DNA of 64,000 nucleotides from Puia dinghuensis. GTDB lineage: Bacteria > Bacteroidota > Bacteroidia > Chitinophagales > Chitinophagaceae. Below the pieces are notes generated by a model. It did no database searches. It was given only the letters and a program-made list of their open reading frames with translations, and was not told where the DNA came from. The stretch is taken from the NCBI RefSeq assembly GCF_014642875.1, contig NZ_BMJC01000006.1:372001-436000 (forward strand), given 5' to 3'. Below, piece by piece: positions 1-9,015 of this stretch (position 1 is the stretch's first letter; each line of letters opens with the position of its first letter). The position numbers were made by a program, and so were the translations under genes.

Positions 1-2003
1 CTGTGGACGATGGACTCGCTCTTATACAGACCGCGATATTCTTCGTCGGCAAATTGATAGGTGAAGGGGAATTTGGGGTTTAGGACATGGCACAGCTGCT
101 CCAGTTGGCTAAGCCCCTGTTTTGTCTGACCGGCCCGGATGCGCAGCAGGATAATTCCATACCGGCTATCCGAACCTTCTTCCCCATAGCGGATGATCAG
201 GGGCCTTATCGGATCATGCAGGGAAGCGAAATGAAAGTCCTTTACAATGCCGACGATCTTACCTTTCTTTCCCCACATCGTGAGATTCCGGCCGATGGGA
301 TCCTTGTAGCCGACACGCCGCAACGCTTCTTCATTGAGGAGATAGCCGACGGTGTCGGTGGGATAGTCGGTCGAAAATTCCCGGCCTTTTGTCAATCGCA
401 GATTCATCGTCTTTATAAAATCATAGCCCACCGCCATGTTGGTGAACATGACCAGGTTGTTTGGGTCTTTGCCATCCCATTGTATCCCGCCGGTGCCATT
501 CTCGAGATTGACGGGGTCCTGGCTTGTTTTGGTGACGCTCGCGATCGCCGGAAGTTGAAGGGCCTTCTCCTTAAACGTTTTGTATTTATCCGGCAGATCG
601 CCTTCCATGGGGATATACACGAGGTTATCCCGGTCGTAACCCAGGTTGATGGATTGTACATAATCCACCTGTTGGGAGACGACGATGGTGCCGATGATAA
701 GGACAATGGACAGGACAAACTGGAAGACAACAAGCCCTTTGCGGAACCAGGCCGCGCCGGCGCTGAATTTCAGCGAGCCTTTGAGAACCCGTATTGGCTG
801 AAAACCGGAAAGGAAAAGAGCGGGATAGCTGCCGGAGATGAGGCCGGTGACGAGGGTGAGAGCCGCCAGGCTCAGCCAGAAGAACGAGGCGGTGAAGGGG
901 AAATGGATGTTCTTTTCCGTTAGGTGGTTAAAGGCCGGCAGGATCAGCAGGACCAGGCCCAGGGCGAGGATCACCGAGAAAAAGGAGAGCAGGATGGCTT
1001 CCCCGATAAACTGCCGGATGAGGGCGGGCCTTACCGCACCCACCACTTTCCGGATGCCGATCTCCTTGGCGCGGCCTACCGACCGGGCGGTGGTGAGGTT
1101 CATGAAGTTGATACAGGCGATGAGCAGGATAAAGATCGCCACGATGCTGAAGAGCCGGACATACTCGATGCGGCCGCCTTCTATCCGCCCGTCCTTGAAA
1201 TTGGAATGCAGGTAGACATCACCGTAGCGTTGCATTCCCAATTCGATGCGAAAGGACTTGCTTTGATCTTTATTATAGGCGTCCAGGTAATGAGTGATCT
1301 TTTTTGTAAAAAGGGCGGGGTCGGCATCCTTGCGGAGCAGGAGCAATACCTGGGGACCGTTGTTGCCCCAGTCCTTCGCCCAGTTATTGTCATCCAGAAA
1401 TGCCGTCCAGTTGATGAGATAGTCGAATTTGTCGGCGGTGTTGTCGGGGACGTCTTCGAACACCGCGGTGACGGTGAATTCCTTTCTGTTCTCATAGCGA
1501 ATGGACTTGCCGATGGCGGCATGGGGACTGCCGAAGAGATCGTTTGCCATTTTGCGCGAGATGACAATACTCACCGGAGTGGAGAGGGCGGTTGCAGGGC
1601 TGCCCTCCAGCAGGGGATAGCTGAACATCCGTAAATAATCGGCGCCGGCATACCGGCCCTGCTCTTTGAGTATCTTGTCGCCCGTCTGGAAGGTCCTTTT
1701 TTCATACCAGGTGAAGCCGGTGGACATTTCCACTTCGGGAAGATCTTTTTTCATCTGGTCGGCCATGATGCCGGGGGTGTAGTAACCGGCCATTACCTTG
1801 CCGTCATAGTATTGGCGCTCGTAGACGCGGTAGATCCTGTCGCCCTTTGCGTGAAAGTTGTCAATGCTCTTTTCGTCCCATATCCAAAGCAGGATCAGCA
1901 GGCTGCAGGTCATCCCCATGGCCAGGCCGAATATATTCAGAAAGCTATAGCCTTTGTGTTTCCAAAGGTTGCGCAGGGCGACTTTTATAAAGTTTTTGAG
2001 CAT
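1..2003 (-). CDS. ABC transporter permease, MacB/FtsX family (partial)
   Basis: Inner-membrane permease of the MacB/FtsX type, a class thought to drive export or signalling across the envelope through mechanotransmission. About 667 residues are visible; the C-terminus lies beyond the left edge, since related Bacteroidota proteins are near 800 residues. The ATG at 2003 opens MLKNFIKVALRNLWKHKGYS, a typical start for this family, followed by one membrane segment, a long periplasmic MacB-like domain, then a membrane block with the FtsX signature around GRAKEIGIRKVVGA, and a second periplasmic domain. No ATPase partner is in view. There is no gene between it and the lipoprotein at 2165, which runs the other way. 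The family assignment is firm; the substrate is unknown. Confidence 0.9.
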   Translation of the reverse strand, partial: MLKNFIKVALRNLWKHKGYSFLNIFGLAMGMTCSLLILLWIWDEKSIDNFHAKGDRIYRVYERQYYDGKVMAGYYTPGIMADQMKKDLPEVEMSTGFTWYEKRTFQTGDKILKEQGRYAGADYLRMFSYPLLEGSPATALSTPVSIVISRKMANDLFGSPHAAIGKSIRYENRKEFTVTAVFEDVPDNTADKFDYLINWTAFLDDNNWAKDWGNNGPQVLLLLRKDADPALFTKKITHYLDAYNKDQSKSFRIELGMQRYGDVYLHSNFKDGRIEGGRIEYVRLFSIVAIFILLIACINFMNLTTARSVGRAKEIGIRKVVGAVRPALIRQFIGEAILLSFFSVILALGLVLLILPAFNHLTEKNIHFPFTASFFWLSLAALTLVTGLISGSYPALFLSGFQPIRVLKGSLKFSAGAAWFRKGLVVFQFVLSIVLIIGTIVVSQQVDYVQSINLGYDRDNLVYIPMEGDLPDKYKTFKEKALQLPAIASVTKTSQDPVNLENGTGGIQWDGKDPNNLVMFTNMAVGYDFIKTMNLRLTKGREFSTDYPTDTVGYLLNEEALRRVGYKDPIGRNLTMWGKKGKIVGIVKDFHFASLHDPIRPLIIRYGEEGSDSRYGIILLRIRAGQTKQGLSQLEQLCHVLNPKFPFTYQFADEEYRGLYKSESIVH

Positions 2004-2164
2004 GGCAGCGGCATTATACTCATAACGGACGCAGAAAAAAGACTAATGTTGCAGCGAGGGGCTGTAAAAATGAGCTGCCATTTTAACAATTACATAACAT
2101 AAGCCAAAAGAAACTATTTCGTTTGAGGAAAGTCAAAACCTGCACAATTAACACCTAAATAAAT

Positions 2165-2734
2165 ATGAGAAGAATCTTCACCGTAATCCCTTGCTTAATC
2201 TTGCTAACCCTGATGTTAGGCAGCTGTAGCAGCAGCAGAAGAGTATCCGGTTATGTCCCCTTTACCCGCGATCTGAAAGCGCGCCTGGACAGAGACAATA
2301 TCGATCTTAAGCAGGTGCAATTCTACATAGATCAAAAGCTGATCCTCAACCGAAATCTCGGCGATGTGAAAGTCGAAGTGCATTCGGGGGTGGTGAAGAT
2401 GGAAAACGGGAAATACATCAACGAAGTGATCATTCCCGCCCTTACCCCGGGTGTCTGCGACGCCACGGATGGCGACAGGCTCATGATCAGCTTTGAAAAA
2501 GGGAATAATGACCTGGCTTTTGGCCCCGGCAGCGGTTATACCATTAATCAATATGTGCTATATGGCACCAACTGGAGGAATGGTACTACTATGGTGACGT
2601 ACGACGCCAATAAATACCAGGCGCGTTGCGGCTCCTGTTCGGATGTGGCCCAGGCCACTCTCGTTGTCCGCAAGAGCGAGCTGGACAAGTGGGACAAGAA
2701 GTCCAGGACCCTCAGGGGTAGGACTGTCGAGTAA
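2165..2734 (+). CDS. Hypothetical lipoprotein
   Basis: A 189-residue protein with a lipoprotein signal peptide: a short basic start (MRR), a hydrophobic run, and a lipobox ending LGSC at about residue 20, so it is probably anchored in a membrane facing the periplasm. The mature part has no domain I recognise. Several cysteines sit close together near the C-terminus (a RCGSC motif, around residue 155). The ATG at 2165 directly precedes the signal peptide. Its 3' end overlaps by 23 bases the end of the convergent gene at 2712-3293. Function unknown. Confidence 0.75.
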   Translation: MRRIFTVIPCLILLTLMLGSCSSSRRVSGYVPFTRDLKARLDRDNIDLKQVQFYIDQKLILNRNLGDVKVEVHSGVVKMENGKYINEVIIPALTPGVCDATDGDRLMISFEKGNNDLAFGPGSGYTINQYVLYGTNWRNGTTMVTYDANKYQARCGSCSDVAQATLVVRKSELDKWDKKSRTLRGRTVE

Positions 2735-3293
2735 CAAGAGGAGTCCCTGGCGCGAGAGGCGACCCTTCCGCCACGGCCGTGTCGTTGATCAGCTCTTCCA
2801 GAACCTCTATTTTTCCATCAACCACCGAAAGCGTTATGATATGGGTGGGGTTGACAATCTTCACGAGGTGGAAGGTCTTTTCCCCATCGGTGATTTCGGT
2901 AACTACATCTATTTGGTAATCAGGATACTTAGCCCTTATCAGATCCCCCGGTACCCGGGGGATTTCTCTTCCCGCATAGTATTGTAAAGAATAGCGGAAG
3001 CCGCCACGTTTGTCAAAGTAAGCCTGGAAATGACGGCCCCGCAGCAGGAAAGAGACCTGGTATCCCTGGTCGGAAACAAACCAATACTCGTTGCTGATGC
3101 CGGCGGGAAAAATCCGCTGAAAATGGCGATAGGCGCGCGCATTGATCTCATTCAACGGCACATTGCTGGTAATAGCCGTTCTTCCATCGTTATAGGTGTA
3201 AGCGGCAGGGTGGTAGTCGTTTTGCGAAGAAGCAAAACAGGGCGCCAGGACCATTCCCACGCACGCCCAAAATAAGGTATGGCAAGCTTTCAT
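2712..3293 (-). CDS. Exported PepSY-like protein
   Basis: A 193-residue secreted or periplasmic protein. It begins with a signal peptide (MKACHTLFWACVGMVLAPCF, cleavage near ASSQ). The rest looks like the beta-strand-rich PepSY-like fold common in Bacteroidota, in which two repeats of the type 'IP..I...Y.....V...' occur; here they appear around PGDLIRAKYPDYQIDVVTEI. Such proteins are usually of unknown role and have been likened to beta-lactamase-inhibitor folds. The last 23 bases overlap the end of the convergent lipoprotein gene. The fold assignment is inferred by eye, so it is moderate. Confidence 0.7.
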   Translation of the reverse strand: MKACHTLFWACVGMVLAPCFASSQNDYHPAAYTYNDGRTAITSNVPLNEINARAYRHFQRIFPAGISNEYWFVSDQGYQVSFLLRGRHFQAYFDKRGGFRYSLQYYAGREIPRVPGDLIRAKYPDYQIDVVTEITDGEKTFHLVKIVNPTHIITLSVVDGKIEVLEELINDTAVAEGSPLAPGTPLVTRQSYP

Positions 3294-3458
3294 TTTGACG
3301 TGTTTTTAGATACTAGAACGTGATTTTTGTCTATTTAAGTTAACAATTAATTAATATACTACGAAATAATTTTTGCCATACCTTAATTGGTTTTTTTCGT
3401 CCAGGCGCCGCCGGTTGCCAGCAAAACCCGATATTTACGCAACCGACCTCTCTGATGT

Positions 3459-4658
3459 ATGGCACAAAAAAGGACCCCGCGACTATTGAAAGGATATTCG
3501 CATCATAACAAAGTGCGCCTGGTCCATGGCGGCAAAGAGTTTTTCTCCACCATCGTTCAGTTGATAGATGGCGCACAGACGGCCATTCATTTACAGACCT
3601 ATATTTTCGACAGTGACGAGACGGGCCGGATAGTTTCGGATGCATTGTTACGGGCAGCAGGCCGCGAAGTGGAGATCTATATCCTGCTGGACGGTTACGC
3701 CTCCCAACATCTCTCCAGGCAAATGATCAATGAATGGAAGGCAGCGGGCATCCGATTCCGTTGGTTCTATCCATTGTTCAAAAGCCGGAAGTTCTATCTT
3801 GGCAGACGGATGCATCATAAGGTGATCGTAGCAGATGCAGCAAGGGGCATGGCCGGTGGCGTCAACATCAGTGATCGCTACAACGACATCGGTGGACAAA
3901 AAGCCTGGCTTGATAGGGCACTGCTGGTCGAAGGAGAGGCCGCGCTAAAGCTGCACATCATCTGCCGGGACATGTGGACCAAGGCTTATTGGAAAACGAC
4001 GAATCCGAATAATTATTATTTCTCCTACCTTCCGGCGTTTGTCCCGGAAGCAGAATGCCTGGTCAGGGTAAGACGCAACGACTGGGTGTTGGGGAAGAAT
4101 GAGATCTCCCGCAGTTATGTGGAGATGTTCAGACTCGCCCAATCGCGGATCACCATATTGTCTGCTTACTTTATGCCCGGCTCGATCATCCGGAAGAATA
4201 TGATGCAGGCCGCGAAAAGAGGTGTGGCTATCCGCATCATCGTCGGCGGCAAAACGGATGTGCCCATTTCCAGGCTGGCCGAACAATATATGTATCGCTG
4301 GCTGTTTCGCAACAAGATACGGGTTTTCGAATACCAGGAAACCATCCTGCACGGGAAGATGGCGGTGTATGACGGGGAATGGATGACGGATGGCTCCTAC
4401 AATGTCAACCAGATAAGCGCGTATGCCAGCGTGGAATTGAATATGGATGTCCGCAATACTGTCTTCGCCACGGGCGTGGAGCAGGAGCTGGACACCCTTA
4501 TCCGTAATTGTTGCGTGGAGGTCGTCCCGGAGAACTATTTCCATCATACCGGGCCTTTCCGGCGGTTGCTGCAATGGATGGCCTATGAGTTGGTCAGAAT
4601 GCTGTTCTTCCTTTCCACTTTTTATTGGAAACAGGAGAAAGAAACGCGACGCCGTTAA
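3459..4658 (+). CDS. Phospholipase D family / cardiolipin synthase-like protein
   Basis: A 399-residue enzyme with two HKD motifs, the hallmark of the phospholipase D superfamily. The first is H119-x-K121-x4-D126 followed by GGVN; the second is H298-x-K300-x4-D305 followed by DGSYN. Cardiolipin synthases of this class join two phosphatidylglycerol molecules at the membrane. Unlike classical ClsA it has no N-terminal transmembrane pair; a hydrophobic stretch near the C-terminus (ELVRMLFFLSTFYW) could associate with membrane. This resembles ClsB-type enzymes in layout. The ATG at 3459 begins MAQKRTPRLLKGY. The gene converges on the YdjM-like gene with a 12-base gap. The superfamily is certain; the cardiolipin role is an inference. 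Confidence 0.88.
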   Translation: MAQKRTPRLLKGYSHHNKVRLVHGGKEFFSTIVQLIDGAQTAIHLQTYIFDSDETGRIVSDALLRAAGREVEIYILLDGYASQHLSRQMINEWKAAGIRFRWFYPLFKSRKFYLGRRMHHKVIVADAARGMAGGVNISDRYNDIGGQKAWLDRALLVEGEAALKLHIICRDMWTKAYWKTTNPNNYYFSYLPAFVPEAECLVRVRRNDWVLGKNEISRSYVEMFRLAQSRITILSAYFMPGSIIRKNMMQAAKRGVAIRIIVGGKTDVPISRLAEQYMYRWLFRNKIRVFEYQETILHGKMAVYDGEWMTDGSYNVNQISAYASVELNMDVRNTVFATGVEQELDTLIRNCCVEVVPENYFHHTGPFRRLLQWMAYELVRMLFFLSTFYWKQEKETRRR

Positions 4659-4670
4659 AGAAGGGCGCCG

Positions 4671-5678
4671 TTAGTTGCCCCCGATGCGCCGGATAAAGGC
4701 TCTTAGCGTAGAGCCATTCCAGCCGGCAAAACGCCCCCGCTGCACCACCACCCTATTTTCCTCAGGACGTTGCAGGAAGTAGTGAAACACAAAATGCGCT
4801 TTTGGGTCTTCCCAGCCTTTCATTTCGCCGAATCGCAGATCGTTGAAGACGACGGTGTCGCCCCATTCCTCCACCGTATAATATCCCTGGGAAAAGCGTA
4901 AGAGACAGTGCACGTCGGAATGACCGAGAAAGGGTTGCAGCAGGCTATCGGCACGCGGCTGGTAACGGAAATCCGTAGCCTGGCAGTCGAACACCGACCG
5001 GTAGCCGGTATAAAATCCACTGCTGTCTTCGGCCACAATATACCAGAGCCAGCTGTTGAGGGGCGTAGGCGTGGAAAAATACCGGGTATAGGAATGGTGT
5101 TGCGCGAGCAGATCTACCTTTGCCTGCCGATCGATGCGCGCCTTATTGCTGATGCAATAGCAGAGATAGGCGCTGCTGAGCAGGATACCGGTCCAGGCCC
5201 ATTTTCGCCGTGCGGGGTGGCCGGCCCGCAATACAAGCAAGGCAACAAAAGCAATACCCAGCCATGTCGAGTAAAAGGGGTCCGCAACAAAGAGTAAATG
5301 GAAGGAGACCCGGGAATGATCAAAGGGCTCGAACCAACCGGTTCCGTAAGCGTTGAAGGCGTCGATGAAGATATGGGCGAACAATTCCACGCCGAAGAAG
5401 ACCCGCCAGCTTCGGCGGGTCATTCCGCTACGCGGGAAAAGACGGCCGGCCAAAAAGGACAACAAAGGCGTCATCACCGCGACAAACAGGAAGGAATGGG
5501 TAATACCCCGATGCGCCAATACATCCCGGGCGGTGTCCAGCCAGAATGCCGCTATAAAATCGATATCGGGCAGGCTGTTCGCTATGGCGCCGATGAGCAG
5601 GGCTTTTTTCCCCAGCGTGCGGCCGGCAAGCACTTCGCCGATGGCTGCTCCGAGTACGATATGCGTGAGAGAGTCCAT
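4671..5678 (-). CDS. YdjM-type membrane-bound metal-dependent hydrolase
   Basis: An inner-membrane protein of the YdjM/YbcI family, annotated as putative metal-dependent hydrolases. The start MDSLTHIVLGAAIGE is diagnostic, with the conserved metal-ligand motifs H6, then LPDIDF and HRGITHS, between hydrophobic helices in the first half. The C-terminal half is soluble and not recognised. The start is the ATG at 5678; a GTG at 5705 would only add nine unconserved residues. It follows the GH35 gene by about 45 bases on the same strand and could be the last gene of that unit. The biochemical reaction of this family is not settled. Confidence 0.85.
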   Translation of the reverse strand: MDSLTHIVLGAAIGEVLAGRTLGKKALLIGAIANSLPDIDFIAAFWLDTARDVLAHRGITHSFLFVAVMTPLLSFLAGRLFPRSGMTRRSWRVFFGVELFAHIFIDAFNAYGTGWFEPFDHSRVSFHLLFVADPFYSTWLGIAFVALLVLRAGHPARRKWAWTGILLSSAYLCYCISNKARIDRQAKVDLLAQHHSYTRYFSTPTPLNSWLWYIVAEDSSGFYTGYRSVFDCQATDFRYQPRADSLLQPFLGHSDVHCLLRFSQGYYTVEEWGDTVVFNDLRFGEMKGWEDPKAHFVFHYFLQRPEENRVVVQRGRFAGWNGSTLRAFIRRIGGN

Positions 5679-5723
5679 ATCCAGGCTAAGGTAGGCAAAA
5701 AGCACGCTGGGGGCCGGGCATGC

Positions 5724-7568
5724 TTATTCCAACGTCGTTACCCCTTTGATGGAGGCGGGCTGGTCCTGCAACAGATCGAGCACGATGACTTCGTTGGTCC
5801 CTTTTTTCAACCAGGAAGCGGGGCAATACAGGTGCTGTTGCGGACCGACATACCAGAATCGGCCCAGGTTGTGGCCGTTGACCCAGATGACGCCCTTTTT
5901 ATACCCGCTGAGGTCGAAATAAGTATCGGCAGTCGTCGTCAGATCGAACTTCCCCTTGAAGAAGACGCCCTTGTCACGATGCGTTGCGGTCCGCGCGGTG
6001 GTGGAGGCGGGCGTTGTGGCTGGCGCGGCGTGCCCAGGGGTCGCAGGCGGCGCAGCCAGCGGCAGGTTAAAGGTCTCCCAGTTGATCAGGGTCATCCCGT
6101 TGAGGGTGACACGATCGGTTATCCCTTTCCGGTCGATGAGATATTGAGCAAAATTGATATGGCCCATACTTTCGACGAGAATCTCCAGAACAGGGTCTTT
6201 CACCTCCGTCTTTGGCAGTTTCACTGTCCAGTTGCCGCCATCCCGGAAGACAGTGTCGATAAATTTCCCGTTGAGGAACACCAGGGCATAGTCGTGTGGT
6301 TCGGTGATGGTAAGATTGCCGCTTTTGTGCCCGATGAGCTTCGTCCGGTAGAGGATCATCCCATTGCGCTGATCAAAATCTTCCATCGGCAGGGGCTGGG
6401 GCGAGAACTTCGGTGCCGGCAGATGGTCCCAGATTGTGGACACCGGTTCAAGCGGGAAGGCCGGTATCTCCATCACGGGTATGGGGGCGGGTGGTTCGGG
6501 TAGTGCGTGGTCGGTATAGGAAGCGATCAGCTGACGCAGCAACTCATATTTTGGGGTGGCGCGCCCCTGTTCGTTGATGGGCGCATCATAGTCATAGCTA
6601 GTCACGTCGGGTTGGAATTGAACAGGGGTAAAAGCATTGGCGCCGGCCGTATACCCGAAGTTGGTGCCGCCATGCACCACATACAGGTTGAAGCTGCGGT
6701 GATGAGCCAGCAGGTAGCGCACATCTTTCATAATGCCGGCCGTGTCAGGGTGTTGCCATTGCTCCTTCCAATGGGTGAGCCATCCCGGATAGGTCTCGCT
6801 GCTAAACGCCGGGACATTGGGATTGTGACGATCGGCCGTGGCAAAATCGGCGTCGCTGCCGCCGCTATCCAACCCGATGGCGCAACCGTCAAGATTACCT
6901 GCCTCGAGCATAAAATCCGTTGGTCCGTCCGCCGTATAAAAGGGTACGGTGATACCCATACGCCGCCACAGGCTGCGCAGTTCGGAAAGGTATCCCTTGT
7001 CGTTGGCATAGCTGCCATATTCATTCTCCACCTGGACCATCAATATCGGTCCGCCATGGTCACACTGCAGCGGGACGATCTCCCTGGACAGCCGCGTGAC
7101 ATATCTCGTCACGGCGCTGATATATCGGGGGTCGCGACAACGAACCTTGATATCGGGGATTTTCAGGAGGTAGGAAGGCAGGCCGCCCCAATCCCATTCG
7201 GCGCAGACATAGGGACCCGGACGAAGCAGCACCCAAAGGCCCTCTTCCTTGCACAAACGGATGAAGGTGGCAATATCCTTGTTACCGGTGGAAAAGTCAA
7301 ACACCCCGGGGGAAGATTCATGATAGTTCCAGAAGATATATACAGCGATGGTATTACAGCCCATGGCTTTTGCCATCCTGATGCGGTGGCGCCAGTATTC
7401 TCTCGGTATCCTGGCGGGATGCATTTCACCGCTGATGATCTGGAAGGGTTTCCCATCCAGCAGAAAATCGGTCTTGCCCAGCGAGAAATGGTGGAGGCCT
7501 TGTGCGGACAGCGAGCCGGTGAAAAGGAGGAAAAAGAAGAGCGCGCTTTTTATTTTTGTTGTTATCAT
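5724..7568 (-). CDS. Beta-galactosidase, glycoside hydrolase family 35
   Basis: Exported GH35 enzyme of 614 residues, expected to cleave terminal beta-D-galactose from oligosaccharides by a retaining mechanism. A signal peptide (residues 1-22, ending LSAQ) targets it to the periplasm or beyond. The TIM-barrel domain carries the family signature QVENEYGS with the acid/base E183 and the nucleophile E258 in SSETYPGW. Beta-sandwich domains follow, and the C-terminus has the GVIWVNGHNLGRFW motif. An insert rich in Ala, Pro and Thr lies at about residues 510-545 between two beta domains. The start ATG overlaps the GH29 stop in an ATGA, so translation is probably coupled. With the fucosidase it suggests removal of fucose and galactose from a decorated glycan. 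Confidence 0.94.
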   Translation of the reverse strand: MITTKIKSALFFFLLFTGSLSAQGLHHFSLGKTDFLLDGKPFQIISGEMHPARIPREYWRHRIRMAKAMGCNTIAVYIFWNYHESSPGVFDFSTGNKDIATFIRLCKEEGLWVLLRPGPYVCAEWDWGGLPSYLLKIPDIKVRCRDPRYISAVTRYVTRLSREIVPLQCDHGGPILMVQVENEYGSYANDKGYLSELRSLWRRMGITVPFYTADGPTDFMLEAGNLDGCAIGLDSGGSDADFATADRHNPNVPAFSSETYPGWLTHWKEQWQHPDTAGIMKDVRYLLAHHRSFNLYVVHGGTNFGYTAGANAFTPVQFQPDVTSYDYDAPINEQGRATPKYELLRQLIASYTDHALPEPPAPIPVMEIPAFPLEPVSTIWDHLPAPKFSPQPLPMEDFDQRNGMILYRTKLIGHKSGNLTITEPHDYALVFLNGKFIDTVFRDGGNWTVKLPKTEVKDPVLEILVESMGHINFAQYLIDRKGITDRVTLNGMTLINWETFNLPLAAPPATPGHAAPATTPASTTARTATHRDKGVFFKGKFDLTTTADTYFDLSGYKKGVIWVNGHNLGRFWYVGPQQHLYCPASWLKKGTNEVIVLDLLQDQPASIKGVTTLE

Positions 7569-9013
7569 TCTGCCATTTTGTATAATCCGAATTTCGCCAG
7601 GATGGGATTGCCTCTCGAGCTCAGGATCCGCAGGCGCACCTTGTTCGTCGTCACCGGGGGAAAGCGAAGCAGTCGCTTATACCCGATGGTGGTGCCTTCG
7701 GTGACGGTCTTCCACCCTTCTTTGTCGAGGGATTCGAGCACCCATTTCTCCACGCGCTGGCCGATGCGGATATTCTCCTGCAGCAGGAGGATATCGAATG
7801 TCTTACTACCAGCCAGGCTATAGACGATCGTGGCCGTCGTGTCCTTGAGTGTTTGTTTAACGACTGCGCCTGCCGCCAGATTTGTTTTAAACGTGGCATC
7901 CCTCATCTGCTTCCATTTCCGGAGGCTACGTACATCCGCCTCGTTGATCAGCCCACTGGTGTCGGGCGGAATATTCAGCAATAAAACACTATTCCGGCCG
8001 ACAGAACTAAAATAGATGTCCATTAGTTGAGCCGGCGACTTTACCTTATCATCTTCCGCAGGATGATAGAACCAACCCGGGCGGATGGAGACGTCGGTTT
8101 CGGCTGGATACCAGATGAGGCCTTTTGCGGTGAGGAGCTTTTGCCGGCTGCCGATATCCTGGTCCATGATGTCGCCCAAGGGTGCAAACGTCATATCTTT
8201 CTGCGAGTTGGCCGCTATGCTTTCCTGCTGTTTGGCATTGACAGGCAACACGCTCCATTCCGTAAGGCGTCCTTCGCCGCTCTCCGTGCCGACCCAACGG
8301 ACATCCGGCCCCATAATGGCGATCGCCGCCTGTGGCTGTAGTTTCCGGATGAGGTGGTACCAGGCTTCGAAGGCATAGACCTGTTTCTTTCCGTTGGGCC
8401 CTTCCCCATTGGCGCCGTCGAACCACACCTCGTCCACTTTGCCGTATTGGGTCAGCAATTCAGTGAGCCAGTGCAGAAAGAGGTCGTTGTATTTTGCTGA
8501 ATCCCCATAAACGGGAGAGTTCCGGTCCCAGGGGGAGAGGTAGACACCGAAACCTATGTTATATTCCCGGCACGCATCGGCCACTTCCTTTACGATGTCG
8601 CCATGACCGTCTTTGTAAGGCGTATTCCTGATCGTATGTTCGGTATACTTGCTTGGCCAGAGGCAAAAGCCGTCATGATGTTTTGCGGTGAGGATGATCT
8701 GGCGGATACCGGCTTCTTTTGCCGTCCGCACCCATTGGCGGGCATCCAACCGGGTTGGATTGAAGCGGCTAGGATCCTCCTTTCCGTCGCCCCATTCGCG
8801 GTTGGTAAACGTGTTGATGCCAAAATGAAAAAAGGCCGTCAGTTCGAGTTCCTGCCAGCGCAATTGCCTGGGCGAGGGCACGACGTTAGCCGCTTTGCGG
8901 ATGATATCCGGTTCACGGTCGGTAGGCAGGATCGCAACGGCCGGCTGGGCTAAAAGCCGGATACAGAGAAGGCAGGCCACTGTTGTGGCAAGAGTTGTTT
9001 TTGAAATAGTCAT
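7565..9013 (-). CDS. Alpha-L-fucosidase, glycoside hydrolase family 29
   Basis: Exported GH29 enzyme that releases alpha-L-fucose. The ATG at 9013 begins MTISKTTLATTVACLL, a signal peptide; a TTG six bases upstream is less likely. The barrel has the family motifs FFHFGINTF, AKHHDGFCLWPS and VDEVWFDGANG, in which the Asp near residue 199 is the expected nucleophile. A small C-terminal beta domain is present. The start lies two bases after the rpiA stop, and the stop overlaps the GH35 start (ATGA), so the three genes look like one message. The enzyme class is clear; linkage preference cannot be read from sequence. Confidence 0.93.
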   Translation of the reverse strand: MTISKTTLATTVACLLCIRLLAQPAVAILPTDREPDIIRKAANVVPSPRQLRWQELELTAFFHFGINTFTNREWGDGKEDPSRFNPTRLDARQWVRTAKEAGIRQIILTAKHHDGFCLWPSKYTEHTIRNTPYKDGHGDIVKEVADACREYNIGFGVYLSPWDRNSPVYGDSAKYNDLFLHWLTELLTQYGKVDEVWFDGANGEGPNGKKQVYAFEAWYHLIRKLQPQAAIAIMGPDVRWVGTESGEGRLTEWSVLPVNAKQQESIAANSQKDMTFAPLGDIMDQDIGSRQKLLTAKGLIWYPAETDVSIRPGWFYHPAEDDKVKSPAQLMDIYFSSVGRNSVLLLNIPPDTSGLINEADVRSLRKWKQMRDATFKTNLAAGAVVKQTLKDTTATIVYSLAGSKTFDILLLQENIRIGQRVEKWVLESLDKEGWKTVTEGTTIGYKRLLRFPPVTTNKVRLRILSSRGNPILAKFGLYKMAE

Positions 9014-9015
9014 GA

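Noticed and set aside
3340-3645. Minus-strand frame of 101 codons across the start of the phospholipase D gene
   Set aside because: It overlaps the first 190 bases of a well-supported gene, with no recognisable features.
5298-7823. Two plus-strand frames of about 400 codons opposite the GH35 and YdjM-like genes
   Set aside because: They are mirror frames of confirmed genes, with no signal, motif or plausible start context.
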